Notes: generated by a model not told the origin, from the letters alone. DNA of 64,000 nt from Cardiocondyla obscurior (GCF_019399895.1 NC_091864.1:12564001-12628000), one strand, 5' to 3'; shown: positions 1 through 12,627, numbered from the stretch's first letter. Numbers and translations: made by a program.

Positions 1-16
1 GATCATTATATTACAG

Positions 17-1368
17 CTGGCGACCTGGAACGCCGTCGGCATCGTTCTTCTTCATAGAGGCATTATTACATTGCGTAGGAGGATCTTGGAGACCAGTTAT
101 GTCACCGAGGTAATTGAATGCGAAGATATAATCGTCGTAAATAAATAATCACCTGTAAAAATATTTATAATTATCACTACTAATCTTTATTAATAATAAT
201 TATTAATATTTATTACGCAAACAACCAAAAAGTTAAAAAATTATTTTAATAATATAAATTTAATACACAATAAAATCAACGTTAATTGCTTCTAATAAAA
301 TCTTTTTTTTTTGTGTTAATAATTTTGCTTTAAAATTCGTGTAAATATATCCCTCGTTTGAATAATTATGAATAGTAGCCTACATATGTATATATAATTT
401 GCGTTGTGTAATCGCAATTATCTCTGCTTACATAAAATTGTCCACATGCATACGTGACGTGTCTCCTACTTTTTTTTACAGACGGATCCGTCAACCGGTT
501 TGGAATCTATCGGTTTTACAGAACACAACGGAATTAGTGAATATGATTCATTCACTGAGCGACAATCGAACAATAAGAACGCAGAGATTGATCAAAATAA
601 ATCGCCTCCGCATAATAAAAATCTTTCGAGATTGGGTGAGATTAAGAGCAAACAGTTGAGAGACAACTTCGAGATCGTTTCGAAGAAACAGCCGTTGACC
701 ACGCTGTTTTTTTTTTTACAGATGTTCTTGAAATTACAACGACTGTTCGTGGAACGCCAAATTCGCAACTAGATAATTTAATAGAAAAGGATCGGCGTGT
801 CAACGATTATTCCGAGAACGAAGTTATAATGAACAAGATCTCGAGGGTAGCTCGGAACAAGAAGCATATCCTCAATATTAAAGACGTTTTACGAGAAATT
901 CTCGAGAAAGAAGATACCACTTCGATTTCGAATCCCGGGATCATGAAATCAATTTCAACGGAGAAAGAAGACGAACAAGAAGAAGATTTTGTCGAAAATA
1001 CTACGCAAGCCAGGGTACGCGAAAATGCTAGCGACGATAAAGTCATACATGACCGATTCGGTTTTTTGTTGGCCCTAAATAAAGAGAAGTTCGACGACGG
1101 TGGGATGATGGCTATTGCTTTGGTAGTCGTTGGTGGCATCATGCTACTAGTGGCACCGATTGTGATTATATTGCGAGCCGTAGAAGACACGAGACAAGCG
1201 AGGAAACTGGCCGCGTTGCAGCTGAGCGAGGACTTGCCGCCGACGTATGAGCAAGCCGTTCTCATGGACGAAGCGCCGAGATACTCGACGCTTTCTTTGA
1301 ATTACGATCACACGCCACCACCTTCGCCGACACTTTCGTCCAACAACGTCTATTCGAACGTGCCTTAG
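17..1368 (+). CDS. Unrecognised membrane protein with PPxY motif (5' part outside window)
   Basis: I do not recognise the family. Exons 17-109, 482-635 and 722-1368 join in frame (GT-AG at 110/481 and 636/721; phases 0 and 1) and end at TAG 1366-1368, giving 297 residues of an incomplete protein. The first exon is preceded by an acceptor-like TTATATTACAG at 6-16, so earlier exons lie outside. It begins with a hydrophobic stretch (LATWNAVGIVLL). A long charged, Asn/Glu-rich region follows, then a clear membrane segment (MMAIALVVVGGIMLLVAPIV, coded near 1106-1165). A short tail carries LPPTYEQAV and the proline-rich TPPPSPTL. PPxY motifs commonly bind WW domains of NEDD4-type ubiquitin ligases, so a trafficking-adaptor role is possible but is inference. 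A second two-membrane-segment PPxY protein lies at 30041. Exon joins are fairly secure; function is unknown. Confidence 0.6.
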
Positions 1369-1975
1369 ACAGAAAAATAATGACCGCTTTTTTTAATATA
1401 ATAAATAAGATTTATTATTAAAAAAAACTACTTGAATTAATCATTTTAGTCAGACAGAAGATGTAATGCAAAAATCTCTGTAGTAAGACAAAACGAGATC
1501 AATTTTTGTAAAAAATATAGAGTAAGAGACTATTTATATATATATTTGTTTAAAAAAATTTTAATACAAATTTTTAATATTAGCTAAGATAATTAATAAA
1601 GCTATTATTTAAAATTTAAGATTTCTACTATTTATTAATTCCAACTTTTTAATGACACGAATGACCAAATTCCTTATTCTACACGTAAGTGGATAAAATT
1701 AATAATGCAATTGTAAATAATTAAATAAAACTGTGATAAACAATTTTGGCAAAGTTTCAAAGTTATAATTTAAAACAATTGTGTCTATTGATTTGATCAT
1801 TTGCCAATTAAATTAATAGAATTTTTGTGGAAGAATACTTGTGGTTGCAAATTGTTCTTTAAATAAATATATACGTACATACGTGCGCAATGCGAAACGA
1901 TGTAAATTTGATTGGTAAAGTCGCGTCGCGCCTCCTCGCGTTGAATGAGCTAGTCGGCCAGTCGATTCATCCAAC

Positions 1976-3769
1976 ATGGTGCTGGAAAGTACGATGATAT
2001 GGTGAGTCTTATATTTTATGGAAATTTGCAATTTTTAACATCATCTGTCGTAATATTTTTCATATATTTGTGAGGTTTATTCATTTTATAAGCGGGAAAC
2101 TTTTACGGTAACTTAACTTCAAATATTTAACCACGTTTAACAATTTTGAGGTTAGCGTAGTGACAATGACGTTAACACAATCTTGGACACGAATTTCCTT
2201 CGAAATGCTTGCTCTCGTTTGCCATCATGTACAACTAAAACCTTGCGATTTCAATGTTTTATAGCGTCGATAACAGCGATTATATGAGAAATGGGGATTT
2301 TGTACCTACCCGGCTACAAGCGCAGCAGGATGCCGTGAACTTGGTGTGCCATTCGAAGACTCGTTCAAACCCTGAAAATAACGTTGGCCTTATAACTCTC
2401 GCCAAGTATGTTGAATTTAAACATAAATCCTTAATTGTGATAAATGTAAAAATATATGTAAGAAGAGAAAGATAAATGGAATTTTTTTTGTTTTTTTAGC
2501 GTGGAAGTATTGGCAACTCTTACAAGTGACGTCGGCAGAATACTGTCCAAACTCCATCAGGTTCAACCAAATGGAAAATTATCTCTTATTACTGGCATTA
2601 GAATTGCCCATGTGAGTATACTCTTTAATTTTCGTTTTTATAGCTAAATCTATTAAGTATATTTCAAGAATTATAAAACTTACAGTTAGCATTGAAACAT
2701 CGACAAGGCAAGAATCATAAAATGCGCATTGTTGCATTCATTGGAAGTCCAATAGACATAGACGAGAAAGAATTAGTCAAGCTGGCAAAGCGCCTGAAAA
2801 AAGAGAAAGTTAACGTTGATGTTATAAGTTTTGGAGAAGAAAGTATCAACAACGAAGTATTGACTGCCTTTGTTAATGCATTGAATGGCAAGGATGGTAC
2901 CGGTAGTCATCTCGTTACTGTTCCGCCGGGTCCACATTTGTCAGATGCTCTGATCTCATCTCCCATAATTCAAGGTGAAGATGGTATGGGTGCAGCTGGC
3001 ATGAGTGGTGCTGCATTTGAGTTTGGCGTTGATCCAAACGAAGATCCTGAGCTCGCATTGGTCAGAAACTTAAAAGTTTTATTGTTAACTTTTTGCATGT
3101 CATAAGAATTTTTTAATCTTTGCCATATGATTTTTAATAGGCTCTACGCGTCTCTATGGAGGAGCAACGACAACGTCAGGAAGATGAGGCTCGTCGCGCG
3201 CAGGCGAACGAGACTGCTGCAAATAAACAACCAGAAACTATAAAAGAAGCTCCTAATGAAGAAGCTATGCTGAAACGTGCTCTTGCTATGTCTCTTGAAG
3301 GAGCAGACGACTCTACTGCCACCAGTGACACCACTGCTCCATGCAGAGGCAACGTACCAGATTTTACTAACATGACAGAAGAGGAACAAATCGCTTTCGC
3401 TATGCAAATGTCTATGCAAGATCAGCGTAAGCCTTCAATATATATATTATATACAGAGTGTTCGAAATAAAAGTTTGTCTTAAAACTTTTATTTTAAACA
3501 CTCTGTATATACTTACAATATTATACCAATAACTTTGTTTAATAAATATCTGCTATTTTATAGAGGAATTGGAATCGCAAAAGGAAGAAGCGATGGACGT
3601 GGAAGAAGATTACGCAGCCGTCATGTCTGATCCTGCTTTTCTGCAATCGGTTCTGGAAAACTTGCCAGGCGTGGATCCGCATTCTGAAGCCGTACGTCAA
3701 GCCGTTGGATCACTGCAACAAAACAAAGATAAGGAAAAAGAAAAGGAGAAAGATAAAGAAAAGAAATAA
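1976..3769 (+). CDS. Rpn10: 26S proteasome non-ATPase subunit 4 (Rpn10), ubiquitin receptor
   Basis: Rpn10 is a stoichiometric subunit of the 19S regulatory particle. It binds polyubiquitin and bridges lid and base. Exons are 1976-2001, 2265-2405, 2500-2611, 2686-3060, 3141-3426 and 3564-3769, giving 381 residues, close to the usual insect length. The N-terminal VWA domain (about residues 1-190) starts MVLESTMICVDNSDYMRNGD and includes HRQGKNHKMRIVAFIGSP. Three ubiquitin-interacting motifs follow: DPELALALRVSMEEQ, EEAMLKRALAMSLEG and TEEEQIAFAMQMSMQ. The C-terminus is a Lys/Glu/Asp repeat ending in KEKK. The intron-4 donor is a weak GTCAGA, but the join restores the conserved LALALRVS UIM. 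Intron 5 holds a small hairpin repeat. Identification is very secure. Confidence 0.97.
3448..3511. repeat. Small perfect-arm hairpin (MITE remnant?) in Rpn10 intron 5
   Basis: Arms 3448-3476 and 3483-3511 are inverted copies of about 29 bp, starting TATATACAGAGTGTT, with only two mismatches and a 6-base loop (GTCTTA). It sits wholly inside the last Rpn10 intron. The size and outward TA-rich ends look like a solo terminal-inverted-repeat remnant of a mariner-like or other cut-and-paste element. The family is not established. Confidence 0.7.
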
Positions 3770-4535
3770 AGGACTTCTTAGTACATTTGTATTTACATTT
3801 ACCGCTAAAATTAACATTTTCCATTATTGTGTATGATATTGTAGCTATTCTATCTTGCTTATGAAATATACTCTATAAATTTATCGGAACTGCCTAACTT
3901 GGTTTTGCGTGTGCCGTGTATACGCAATTCGAGTCATCTCGATTGGCATTTTTGATAGCACCGTAATCTGGAATGGTCAAGTAATTAAAATATACTGTGG
4001 TATATCATATTGTACTATTCAAATATACGTTTTTAAAAGCTTCACTCTCTTAGGCGAGTATTTTTTTTAAGCGGCGAGACAATTAAGATTATAATAAACG
4101 CTTCTTCCTTGCATCGCAATTTTTTAGAATTTAATTCAAATATCAACGAAACGAATGATTTAATCGAATTTCAAAGCTCGTCACGAATAATCGTGATTCT
4201 TTAAAATTCATTTATCACGTACGAGAAAGACGTGCGTGCATGTATACGCCCACACGTTACGTTCATGTAATACCTGTTGCTTTTGTCATTCCCTTTGAGC
4301 TAAGTTCCAACGCTACGTGATTTGACATCTAATTCTAATTTCGTAACGTTCCGCGGTACCGTTTGTCGCGTAGAAGAGCACCGGGTTGCGTTTTGCGTAA
4401 TCGCATCCAATTCCCCTCGGTCCTTGCGTATTGCGGCAACCGTTGCGAGTCCATCATTCGGATTCTAAGTCCGCAGAGATCCGCCGGCTCTGCGTGCAGC
4501 GCTGCTCTCACGGTGAGAGAAATTCGAATGACAAA
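3770..4535. other. Rpn10 3' flank and rhotekin upstream region
   Basis: This stretch has no convincing coding sequence. The first part is the AT-rich 3' UTR and flank of Rpn10. From about 4200 the sequence becomes mixed in composition and leads into the first rhotekin coding exon, so a promoter and 5' UTR for that isoform are likely here. I cannot place a transcription start. Confidence 0.5.
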
Positions 4536-7500
4536 ATGGCACCGCGGAGGAAGAGTGTTCAAACGTCGAGCAGGTCGTTGAACGACGTTTGCTACAAGGA
4601 GAACAATTATCTATGCTGCCTGAACGACTACCAGACGCGGGTTCGCAGACGGGAGAGCCTCAGATACGCCAGGAACAAGGTGGTGAGTTAGAGTCACCGG
4701 CTCGACCGCGGATCTTCGCGGGTCTCGCGGTTGCATGACCGTTGACATACATTCAAAAGCCGCTCGCCGTCACGCCTCGTCCCGACTTTTCCGGCACGGA
4801 ACTCGCTGACACCACGACACGCGGTCACGTAACACGCAATGACCCTCAGGCCCTCGTGAGATCTGCGGGGCTCGTCGGGAAAATATAAGTTGGCGGGCAC
4901 GCGAAAAAATAGGTTAGGCTCGACAGGTGCATGCATTCCGTATTCTCTGCATTTGAGGTAATTGCACTGAGAAAGCATATGTACTTTCATTAAATCAGCA
5001 TCGTTCGCGAACTCGAAGGCTATTTGACAGAATGGAAGGTGGTTATGGGACCTCACAGTCATGTGTCTAAAGAAATATTGAAAGGAAAAAAATATTGGAG
5101 TAATACTTACAGTAGTTGAGTAACTTGTAAAAGTAAGAAACCTGAACTATGTCTAGTTATTGTCTTGAATTTTGATACCTGTACCATCATGAATTTTAAT
5201 GCCAGCGAAGGGACTAAAGTATGTGTTTTTACAGACCTTTGTATGTACCTGGTAGATCAGAGATCTTTGAGGTTAAGAATAATTACAGTGCAAATGTTGG
5301 ACTCATGTATGTGTGTATATACGTCTGTTACATACTTTTGATGCCGATAGAATTTTAATACCAATGTATTCGAAACTGAGTCATTTTTGTTTCCAGTGCC
5401 TGGAGACAACGTTAGACCATTTGATAAATATGTAATCGCATTAGATCGCCCATGAATAGGAATATAATTGTCAGGAGTTAATGACAACGAGAAAACGGAC
5501 GGCAGATTCGGCAGACGCTGCAAAACGCTGTAATGAGACAAGGCCACAAAAGTGTTTGATATGTTTGTAACGCTCCTGCAAGTGACGGCGGCTACTATTT
5601 CGTGAAGATAATTACGTGATAATTGCTTTAACGCGCGACAAAACGTAAAAGTCAGCAGATGCCCTCAGCGTGGGCGATCCTTCTCCCGTAGTCTCACCCC
5701 GCTTGCTCATTCAATCTATTGTCAGTACCGCTGGTGGTCCCCTCTCCCACTTCACCCGCCCCCGCCACCCTGCGGGTCTACCGCGTGTGGTGCGTTGGTG
5801 CGTAGCGCTGCTGCGTTCTGTTGATGCTTACAACAGCGTCGAATGGTTGAGCGTCATTCAGTATTAGTCCCGGTACTCTGGCGGACGGTGCCTCTCGGTT
5901 CATTTTTCTCCCTCTGGCTTTTTTTCGTTGATTAAGCCAGCCGTTCTCGCGCCCGCGGATTATTTTTGTTCAATTAATTATGTATGCCCGCTCTCTGTCT
6001 CTAGTCTGACCTAGTCGTGCCGCGACCGGTTTTGTTAAAGCCTCGGTGCCGACGATCATCGATTTTTTACACGACAATTCCTGGACCCCACGTGGTGCAA
6101 AGCATTGCCTCATTGTACGAAAAAATCAACGGCGATCCATGAAACCGCAAGAGTGAGAGGAAGAAGAGAAGGATATCAATTCTTTTTTCATTTGATAGTG
6201 ACGAATCGTGACGTACGATTGGGCGTAGACCAGCACCGGAAACGGGAAAGAGCAAGTTTGGTGGTGAAGCGGGTAGCAAGGCAAGCGAGTCGAGAGGCAA
6301 GTTGTCGCAGTGTGCGCCTCTTGTTTGCCGTACCGCGCGGAGGCGCGATGTCGTCACAGTTTATTTTGTAGCTAACGGAAAAACGTAGGACGACCAAATC
6401 TAAACGACATCGCTGTTGGCGCGACACTTGTCGCATTCAAGAAAAAATTAAATTAAAAAATTAAAAAGATAAGAGATTATTGAAGAAAGAAGAGGTCTGA
6501 CTACCAGAAAACTTGAATAACGTAACAATATTTTCGTTGATTTATTCCAACTTTAGAGGTAAAGGTTTATAGAATTTGAGTACTGAGCGAAATCGAAGAG
6601 TTTGAGAGAAAAGAGAAGTCCCCTTCGTCTACCTTGACTCGATTCTTTGGAAGGAAAAAGCGGAAGACGACCTTCTTTCTCCTTTTGTGTCTGGTAAAAC
6701 CTTGGGTCAAGACATCGGTGAATAAACCGCAACCAATCGCGAGATTGGTTCGTGCGAAATTGTTCTCTGCCTGTCGGCACTACACCGCGAAATTATATCT
6801 CTGGAAAATGCGGAAGTACAATCCTGAATGATCCATGATCGCCGATCTGTGACGATGCTCCTTCGATATCGTTCTCGTTTGCAAGTTGTCGAGATTCGAG
6901 TAGTCTCGGAGTATTTGGCCAGAGGCTCGAATTCGAACAGTCAGTAGTAACGTATTGGGGAAAAAAAGAAGAAGAAAAAAAAAGAAGATGAACTCCTGCT
7001 TCCCGCCTTTGGCAATACTGATTCCGCGGAATGTGAGAGACCGGCTCAATGATGAGTACAACGTCGTAAACGCCGACGACACCAGGACGCGATCGAAGAC
7101 ACCGACGTTGCCGGGAAAAAATGATGCCTTCCAAGACTTGGATTTGTATTATGTTCGACAGATCGTACGAAACTCGAAGGTAGGATCACTACTGCACTTG
7201 ACATTTTGAAGATGTATTATTGATCTTATTTTTCTGGAATATATTGTTTTTTAAAATGTGTTAAAACTTTTTTTTTTGCAATATTAATTACTAAAGATAA
7301 CATTGACCATTAATATACTTATTAACATGTTTTTTTTTTTTCAGTTAATGTAATCAAGTAATCAAATAGTCAAGAGCAGTAATTTGCAGTAAATGCAATA
7401 TCTCGTTAAGATGTATAGAATTATCAATTTTATTACTTTGCACATGAGAAGAAAGATTAGATTAGAAAAGCGAATTATTATAGCAGTTCTGCTAGTTGAA

Positions 7501-10500
7501 TCGATCGCCGATTGATTTGCTCAGTGCTTAGCCAAAGTCGCACTTGCAGGTTTAATTTACGTCAAATTTGTACGAAGGGGAGTTGAGTTATTGTACGTGA
7601 GTGGCTGCCAACGTTTTCTCGCGTTCGTTGTTCGTATTTTTAGATGTCGCATGTGGACATCACGTTGTTACGAATAGCAATGTTAAACGAATTTCAAATC
7701 TCACTAGAGCTCAACGTCTCGAGTGTCTATTTGTTGTTGATCTATAGCGAATCGAGTTTATCTAATTTCAATGAAAATCTTGTATCATTTATTACATTTA
7801 TTACTTATGTCTTTATTGTTTTGACACAGCGACCTAGCGCCTATTGGTTTCACGACTCGTTGCGGAAATGTCGACTATGAAATTGTCACATCTATGAAAG
7901 ATTCACTCGTGAAAGGGAGATGAACGCGCGTCGCGTGCGGTGACCATTGCAAGCGGAGGGAGTATTGGATTTCTGGCGACTATTTTCGGCAGACAAGCCG
8001 TCGGGAAAGTGGCTGGCGACCCAGGAGAAAGCGATTTTGAGTGGGAAACACGTAGGGATGTGTCAGGGACAAAACAGAGCGACAAAATTGAAACAAGCCG
8101 ATACAAGCGTAGAACAAGAACGCTTCGCGCTGATAAAGCTTTGTTAATGCTAACGACGCGCAAGGTGTGCCCGTGTCGAAAGGAAAAATCTTCGAAGAAA
8201 AATCGACGGAGAGGATGATGCGCACACGAATGAGTCGCGCGAATTGTGCGTTACATCAGTATTTACGTGAACTCATTTATCGCACGGCGCGCTTCAACGA
8301 GTTTCATCAAGACTCGTTACAGTACTGGCGACAGAGGTCAGGGATTAAATGTGGCCGCGGTTGCCCTTGCGCCGTTGCAAAATTCCTACCGAGACCGGCG
8401 ACGGAGTATACGTGGATATATTTCTGATAGACTGCATCGCGGGCCGTGCCGAGCGTAAGGATGTATCACGGAGTAACGTTAACAGAATACGAAATCGCTC
8501 GATCCGCGCAATGAATCATCTCTCCATTATTGATTTTACTGATGCGTGCGTTATTTTTGGATCATACGCTTCATTCGGACATCACGGAAAATTAACGCAC
8601 GTGTGCTAAAAAATTGACAAGAGAACGAGAGAAAAGCTTCGTGCCTAGTTTACTTTATATAATATTTTAGATATAATTTTATGTAAGAATATGTTTAACT
8701 TATATTTTAATGCGTAAGAACGTATTCTTTTTTTATATAAGTAAGAAAAAGGAAGGAAAATTTAATGAAAAATAGACTTGCGATAGACGCACGATTCTTC
8801 CGAATGCGTTTCGAGGGGACTGCGATCTCGTGCAACCCGACTATAAAGCTACGCCGCGGATCGATATCCCATAATGTTAGCGTGGTTTCCCGAGGGTAGG
8901 AAGGAGAAGCACAAGCGAGCCAATTTGTCGAGGTGAACGTCACCCCCTCGTGCATTCGCCTACTTCCCCGAAGAGTCGTTATTTCAGTCCGTTTCTGCGT
9001 TCTGCTACCAGCGTCCCGAGAGCTGCGCCGGTTTATTTACGCTTTCGCGAAGTTTGTTTCTTACCTTGAAGTGAAGAATTTCCATTCACCTGGCCTCCGT
9101 ATCGCGTACGACCGCCTACGCAAAACGTGATTTTTTTTACATGTCGAAATCTCAAAAACGGACAAGTGAGAAGAACGCGTTCCCTCAGGTTGTTGCTCTA
9201 TGTACTTTATATTATACTTGTGTACGGTGAGACTTACAATTTGGAAGCTGTATCATTTCGAGATGCGCCGTCGGGAATCACGGAGTTTTCGAATTGTACA
9301 TTTTACAAGTCGGTTTATGGGTATATTAAGGGGACTTGTAAAATGAGTAAAATGATTCGTTCGCAAAATGTGTAAGACAAATGTGTTTCGTTAGGTCTGT
9401 AACCCGATGCCATAAACGCGTGATGAGGCCACGTGCTAGCCAGCCAGTAATTTTATCGCTGACACTTCGATTTTTCTCCGATCGTAACTATCGGTCGTTT
9501 CTTCCTTTTTTTTTTCATGTGCCTGTATATTCATCATTCATTCGAATATTGATGCGAGATTGTATTTTCTACAATTATATGCGAGTGGGTCTTTGAATAG
9601 CTCTATCTAAAGTTTGATAATTATTCTGACGAGATTTTTGCAGCCGTGCTGATAATATATTAATTGATTTTATTAAAACGCTAAAGACTAAATTATGTAT
9701 GTTCCAGGAACATGATCTCGAGCAGAAAATCGAGGTGGAAATCAAGATGAGAGAGGGCTCGGCGAGACTTCTGGCAGCTGCGAAGCATCGCGCTCAAAGC
9801 TTGGAAGCCGCCAAAGCATTGCTTACATCCAATGAGAGGATGTCGGTTTATATAGCGGAATTGCAAAGCCGCCGCCGCGAGACTGTTAAACAGTCGTGGT
9901 TAGTTTGTGCACTTGATTTTCTTATAGAAATAAGGAAAAATTTATATAGTGTTTGCTTATTATGGGACCTGTATGTTTCATTTATTATAATAAAAATAAT
10001 TGCGCGTTTTTAGTGCTTCTGGAAGTACAGGCAAGTTGTCGATCTCGGATCTTAGGATACCGTTAATGTGGAGAGACTCCGATCATTTCAAGAATCGCGG
10101 TGATCATCGTCGGTTCGCTGTATTCTGCTTGGCACGACTGGGTACTGAAGTTCATGATACTTCTTTATTGTGCCCTATCGACAGAACACATACGGATCTT
10201 AGTTTTCCCGACGTTTTAATATTGTAAGTTTCTAATATCGTCTTATTAAATTTAATTATTTTATTTAAAAATATAGCAGCCTTATAATAATAAATTTTCG
10301 TGTCTGCTTTCAGTAATAATGTGCCAGCCGAATTCGAGTTAATCTTAGAAATCTATAGCCATGTTTTGCAAGAAGATTTAAGTATTGCCAGCACACCAAG
10401 ACGAATCAAGAAAACAATTCACTCATCAATATCGAAAACTGTCGGCAAGAAGCTTGCCGCTTCGCTTCGAGACGAATTCGGTTCTGCGAAATCGTATGTT

Positions 10501-11602
10501 TCTTTTTTTTTTTTATATTAAATTGATTGAAGTCTTCGCGTCGTAAGAGTTTTCAATATCTCGTATTCTCATTCCAGTGGACCACAATTTGACTTAGTAG
10601 CGTACGCAAAACTGACCCTAGGCGACACGAACGACAACACTCACACGCACGACCTTGTTATTAATAGCATCCGTAAGTTGTGCGAGAAACTCGGCGTATT
10701 TCGAAATATTTATATTACAAATTCTTTTTTTAGAAAACAAGTGTCACTCTCTGCCGCTCTTTGGCCACTTTTGCTGTCGATTGGCGGTACAGCCAGAATG
10801 CATCAATAAAGAAATGTGTATTGGCAATGTTAAAATAGATGGACAAGATTATTGGGCACGTCTGCAAGGATTTCATATAAAAATATGGGAATCAAAGAAA
10901 CATGCGGAAGAAGGCCAAAATTCGGAACACACGATACCTATTAACAAAGTTAGTATTTACACATATACAAGTGCTTAAACAAGTGCCATAATTTATACTT
11001 AAGTAACTTTTTCCTGTTTGTAGAAAACGATAATTCAACCGTCCAAAAGTTCTAGCAAAGAATTTTTGATAAATAATTCTGGCAATAACATAGAGAAGAT
11101 GCTGCCAATCAAATTTGAATCAAAAGAAGAAGCTCAAAAATGGTCGAGGTTATTATTGATGCACGCTAATGATCATTCGAGATGGAAACACGCTGCAGAA
11201 GTTATTCAAAGGGTGTCTAGCATTGAAAGCACGCGAAATTCTTTTATTAGTAATAAAAGACAAGGCTCCTTATACGATGAGACACCTTTAATAGGTAAAT
11301 TCACTAATTATTACGTAGCTTCAAGTCACAAAACTTGATATGCGACGTAAAAAAAGTAGTTTAATTTTTTTTTTTTAATTTTTTTTGCAGAATCAATCCC
11401 ATCGGATTACACATCTGCAAGACCCCATGTACAAACGATCTTTGATCTCACCCCTAGTACTAGCTTAAGCAGTTGTAGTTCCACGAACAGCCTAACAAGC
11501 TTACGGTCGCGATCATTAAGTATTAGCGGTATATTTAAACAAGGTGCCATTTCTTTAAAACCCCACTTAGCTTCGGCTAATAAAAAGGCGGACATTTTAT
11601 AA
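4536..11602 (+). CDS. RTKN: Rhotekin, Rho-GTPase effector (isoform with first exon 4536-4682)
   Basis: Rhotekin binds GTP-bound Rho through an N-terminal HR1 domain, with an anillin-like region and a PH domain behind it. Coding exons are 4536-4682, 9708-9895, 10014-10223, 10314-10493, 10578-10672, 10734-10948, 11024-11294 and 11391-11602, giving 505 residues with all phases consistent. The HR1-like part is EQKIEVEIKMREGSARLLAA (about 50-110). The hallmark SDLRIPLMWRDSDHFKNRGD opens the anillin-homology region (about 115-280). The PH domain (about 285-400) includes LPLFGHFCCRLAVQPECI and EAQKWSRLLLMHANDHSRWK. KQGSLYDETPL follows, and the tail is Ser-rich. The donor at 9896 (GTGGTT) is weak but is the only one that keeps frame. 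Introns 1 and the 7.2-9.7 kb intron are long and hold no other rhotekin exon that I can support. Confidence 0.93.
4683..6987. other. Rhotekin first intron and probable second promoter region
   Basis: No exon is supported here. The 5.6-6.4 kb part is richer in CpG than its flanks and precedes the second rhotekin start exon, consistent with an alternative promoter. A minus-strand open frame at 4694-5062 follows an acceptor-like run but matches nothing I know. Confidence 0.4.
6988..7179 (+). CDS. RTKN: Alternative first coding exon of rhotekin
   Basis: An open exon starts at ATG 6988 (GAAGATGAAC context) and codes 64 residues beginning MNSCFPPLAILIPRN. It ends at a GTAGGA donor after position 7179 in phase 0, the phase also produced by the exon ending at 4682. 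Either exon can therefore join the common acceptor at 9708, giving 505- or 520-residue proteins. Its C-terminal residues (DLDLYYVRQIVRNSK) run straight into EHDLEQKIEVEI, as vertebrate rhotekin N-termini do. The upstream 5.6-6.9 kb region probably holds its promoter and 5' UTR. Alternative promoter use is inferred, not shown. Confidence 0.7.
7180..9707. other. Rhotekin intron after the second first exon
   Basis: A 2.5-kb intron shared by both isoforms or following the alternative first exon. It mixes AT-rich sequence with a more balanced segment at about 7.9-9.1 kb. Several short open frames occur there on both strands, none recognisable. I see no repeat family or RNA gene. Confidence 0.4.
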
Positions 11603-12627
11603 TTTTTCCCGAAAGATCAACAAACGTCGAATTATACTCAAAGATAAATATACTAGAACTTTTTATTGGGGATACATATGTTAAACACTTTAATTGGTAA
11701 TTAAGATAGAAGAAAGATTGACTAAATTTAAGAGTTCAATACATTTTATATTAAAGATACTTAGCGCAGGGAAGATTTTAATTCAGCTAAAAGTATAATT
11801 CGATATGTATGGTAACCTTTTTGGAGTTATACAGTACAAAAAATGTTGGTAAATACAGTTTCTTCCTTTCATTCTTTTCTACTTTTATAATACAAAACTT
11901 TATATATATATATATATCGCTAAAAGTACAAGCAGCCCTATCATATAGCGCGTTTAAGTCGTTCAAAAATATGTAAGAGCGTTGCAATATTTAGTGCGGC
12001 TGTAAGAAAGTATTATAAATTAATATACATATATATATATTTAATGTAATAATAATATATATGACTATGTGCATATATTAACTTATACACAACTTGTTCT
12101 TTTCAAAAATTCTACAATTTATGTACTCACCGTCAGGAATGGCATTCGTGGTGCTGCGACGGCGGCTAGCGTACGTGATCTTGGCGTGGTGTGCGTCGAA
12201 TCTCACATGAAGCGCGCACGTAGATGTGTCGTAGAGCACCGGTCACCGAGGATTGAGGAGGAACGCACTTTACTACTACTACTACCTTCGTACTCGGCGG
12301 CCGAGAGGGAGAAATCACGTACGCCAGCCGCCGTCGTCGCTCGCTGCAGCAAATGTCATATCTGCCTTTCAGTGTATAATAAATTTGAAGATATTTTTAA
12401 TAAAAATGTTTGCAGTTTACATCAATTAAATATATTTTTACAAGTAAAAATATTAATTTACATATATACTTTTCTCCATGTGTACTGAGATAATTTATAT
12501 GAAATTACACATGAAAAAAAAAGAGATTATTATATATATTAGGTACATTGTACTCGACATATTGAGCGAAAATAGCTCACCTGCTACTTGTGTTTAATTT
12601 TACTTGAAAATTAGTACATCATTAATT
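11603..12627. other. Rhotekin 3' flank with a GC-rich island at 12.13-12.35 kb
   Basis: The first 500 bases are AT-rich, with TA microsatellite runs near 11900 and 12030-12060, and fit a rhotekin 3' UTR and flank. A GC-rich island at about 12131-12350 contrasts sharply with its surroundings. On the minus strand it ends in a strong GTGAGT donor, described separately. Confidence 0.45.
12131..12350 (-). other. Possible minus-strand first exon in a GC-rich island
   Basis: On the minus strand this GC-rich segment ends CTGACG followed by a near-perfect GTGAGTAC donor (donor GT at 12130-12129). An ATG at 12145-12143 opens a five-codon frame, MPFLT, that reaches the donor in phase 0. This has the look of a 5' exon of a minus-strand transcript whose next exon would lie under the rhotekin gene. 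No downstream exon was identified, and the island could equally be a promoter or a non-coding RNA exon. Confidence 0.3.

Noticed and set aside
4694..5062. Minus-strand 122-codon frame after a TTTCTTTAG acceptor-like site
   Set aside because: Plausible composition at first sight, but no family similarity, no donor or partner exon found, and it lies in the rhotekin first intron.
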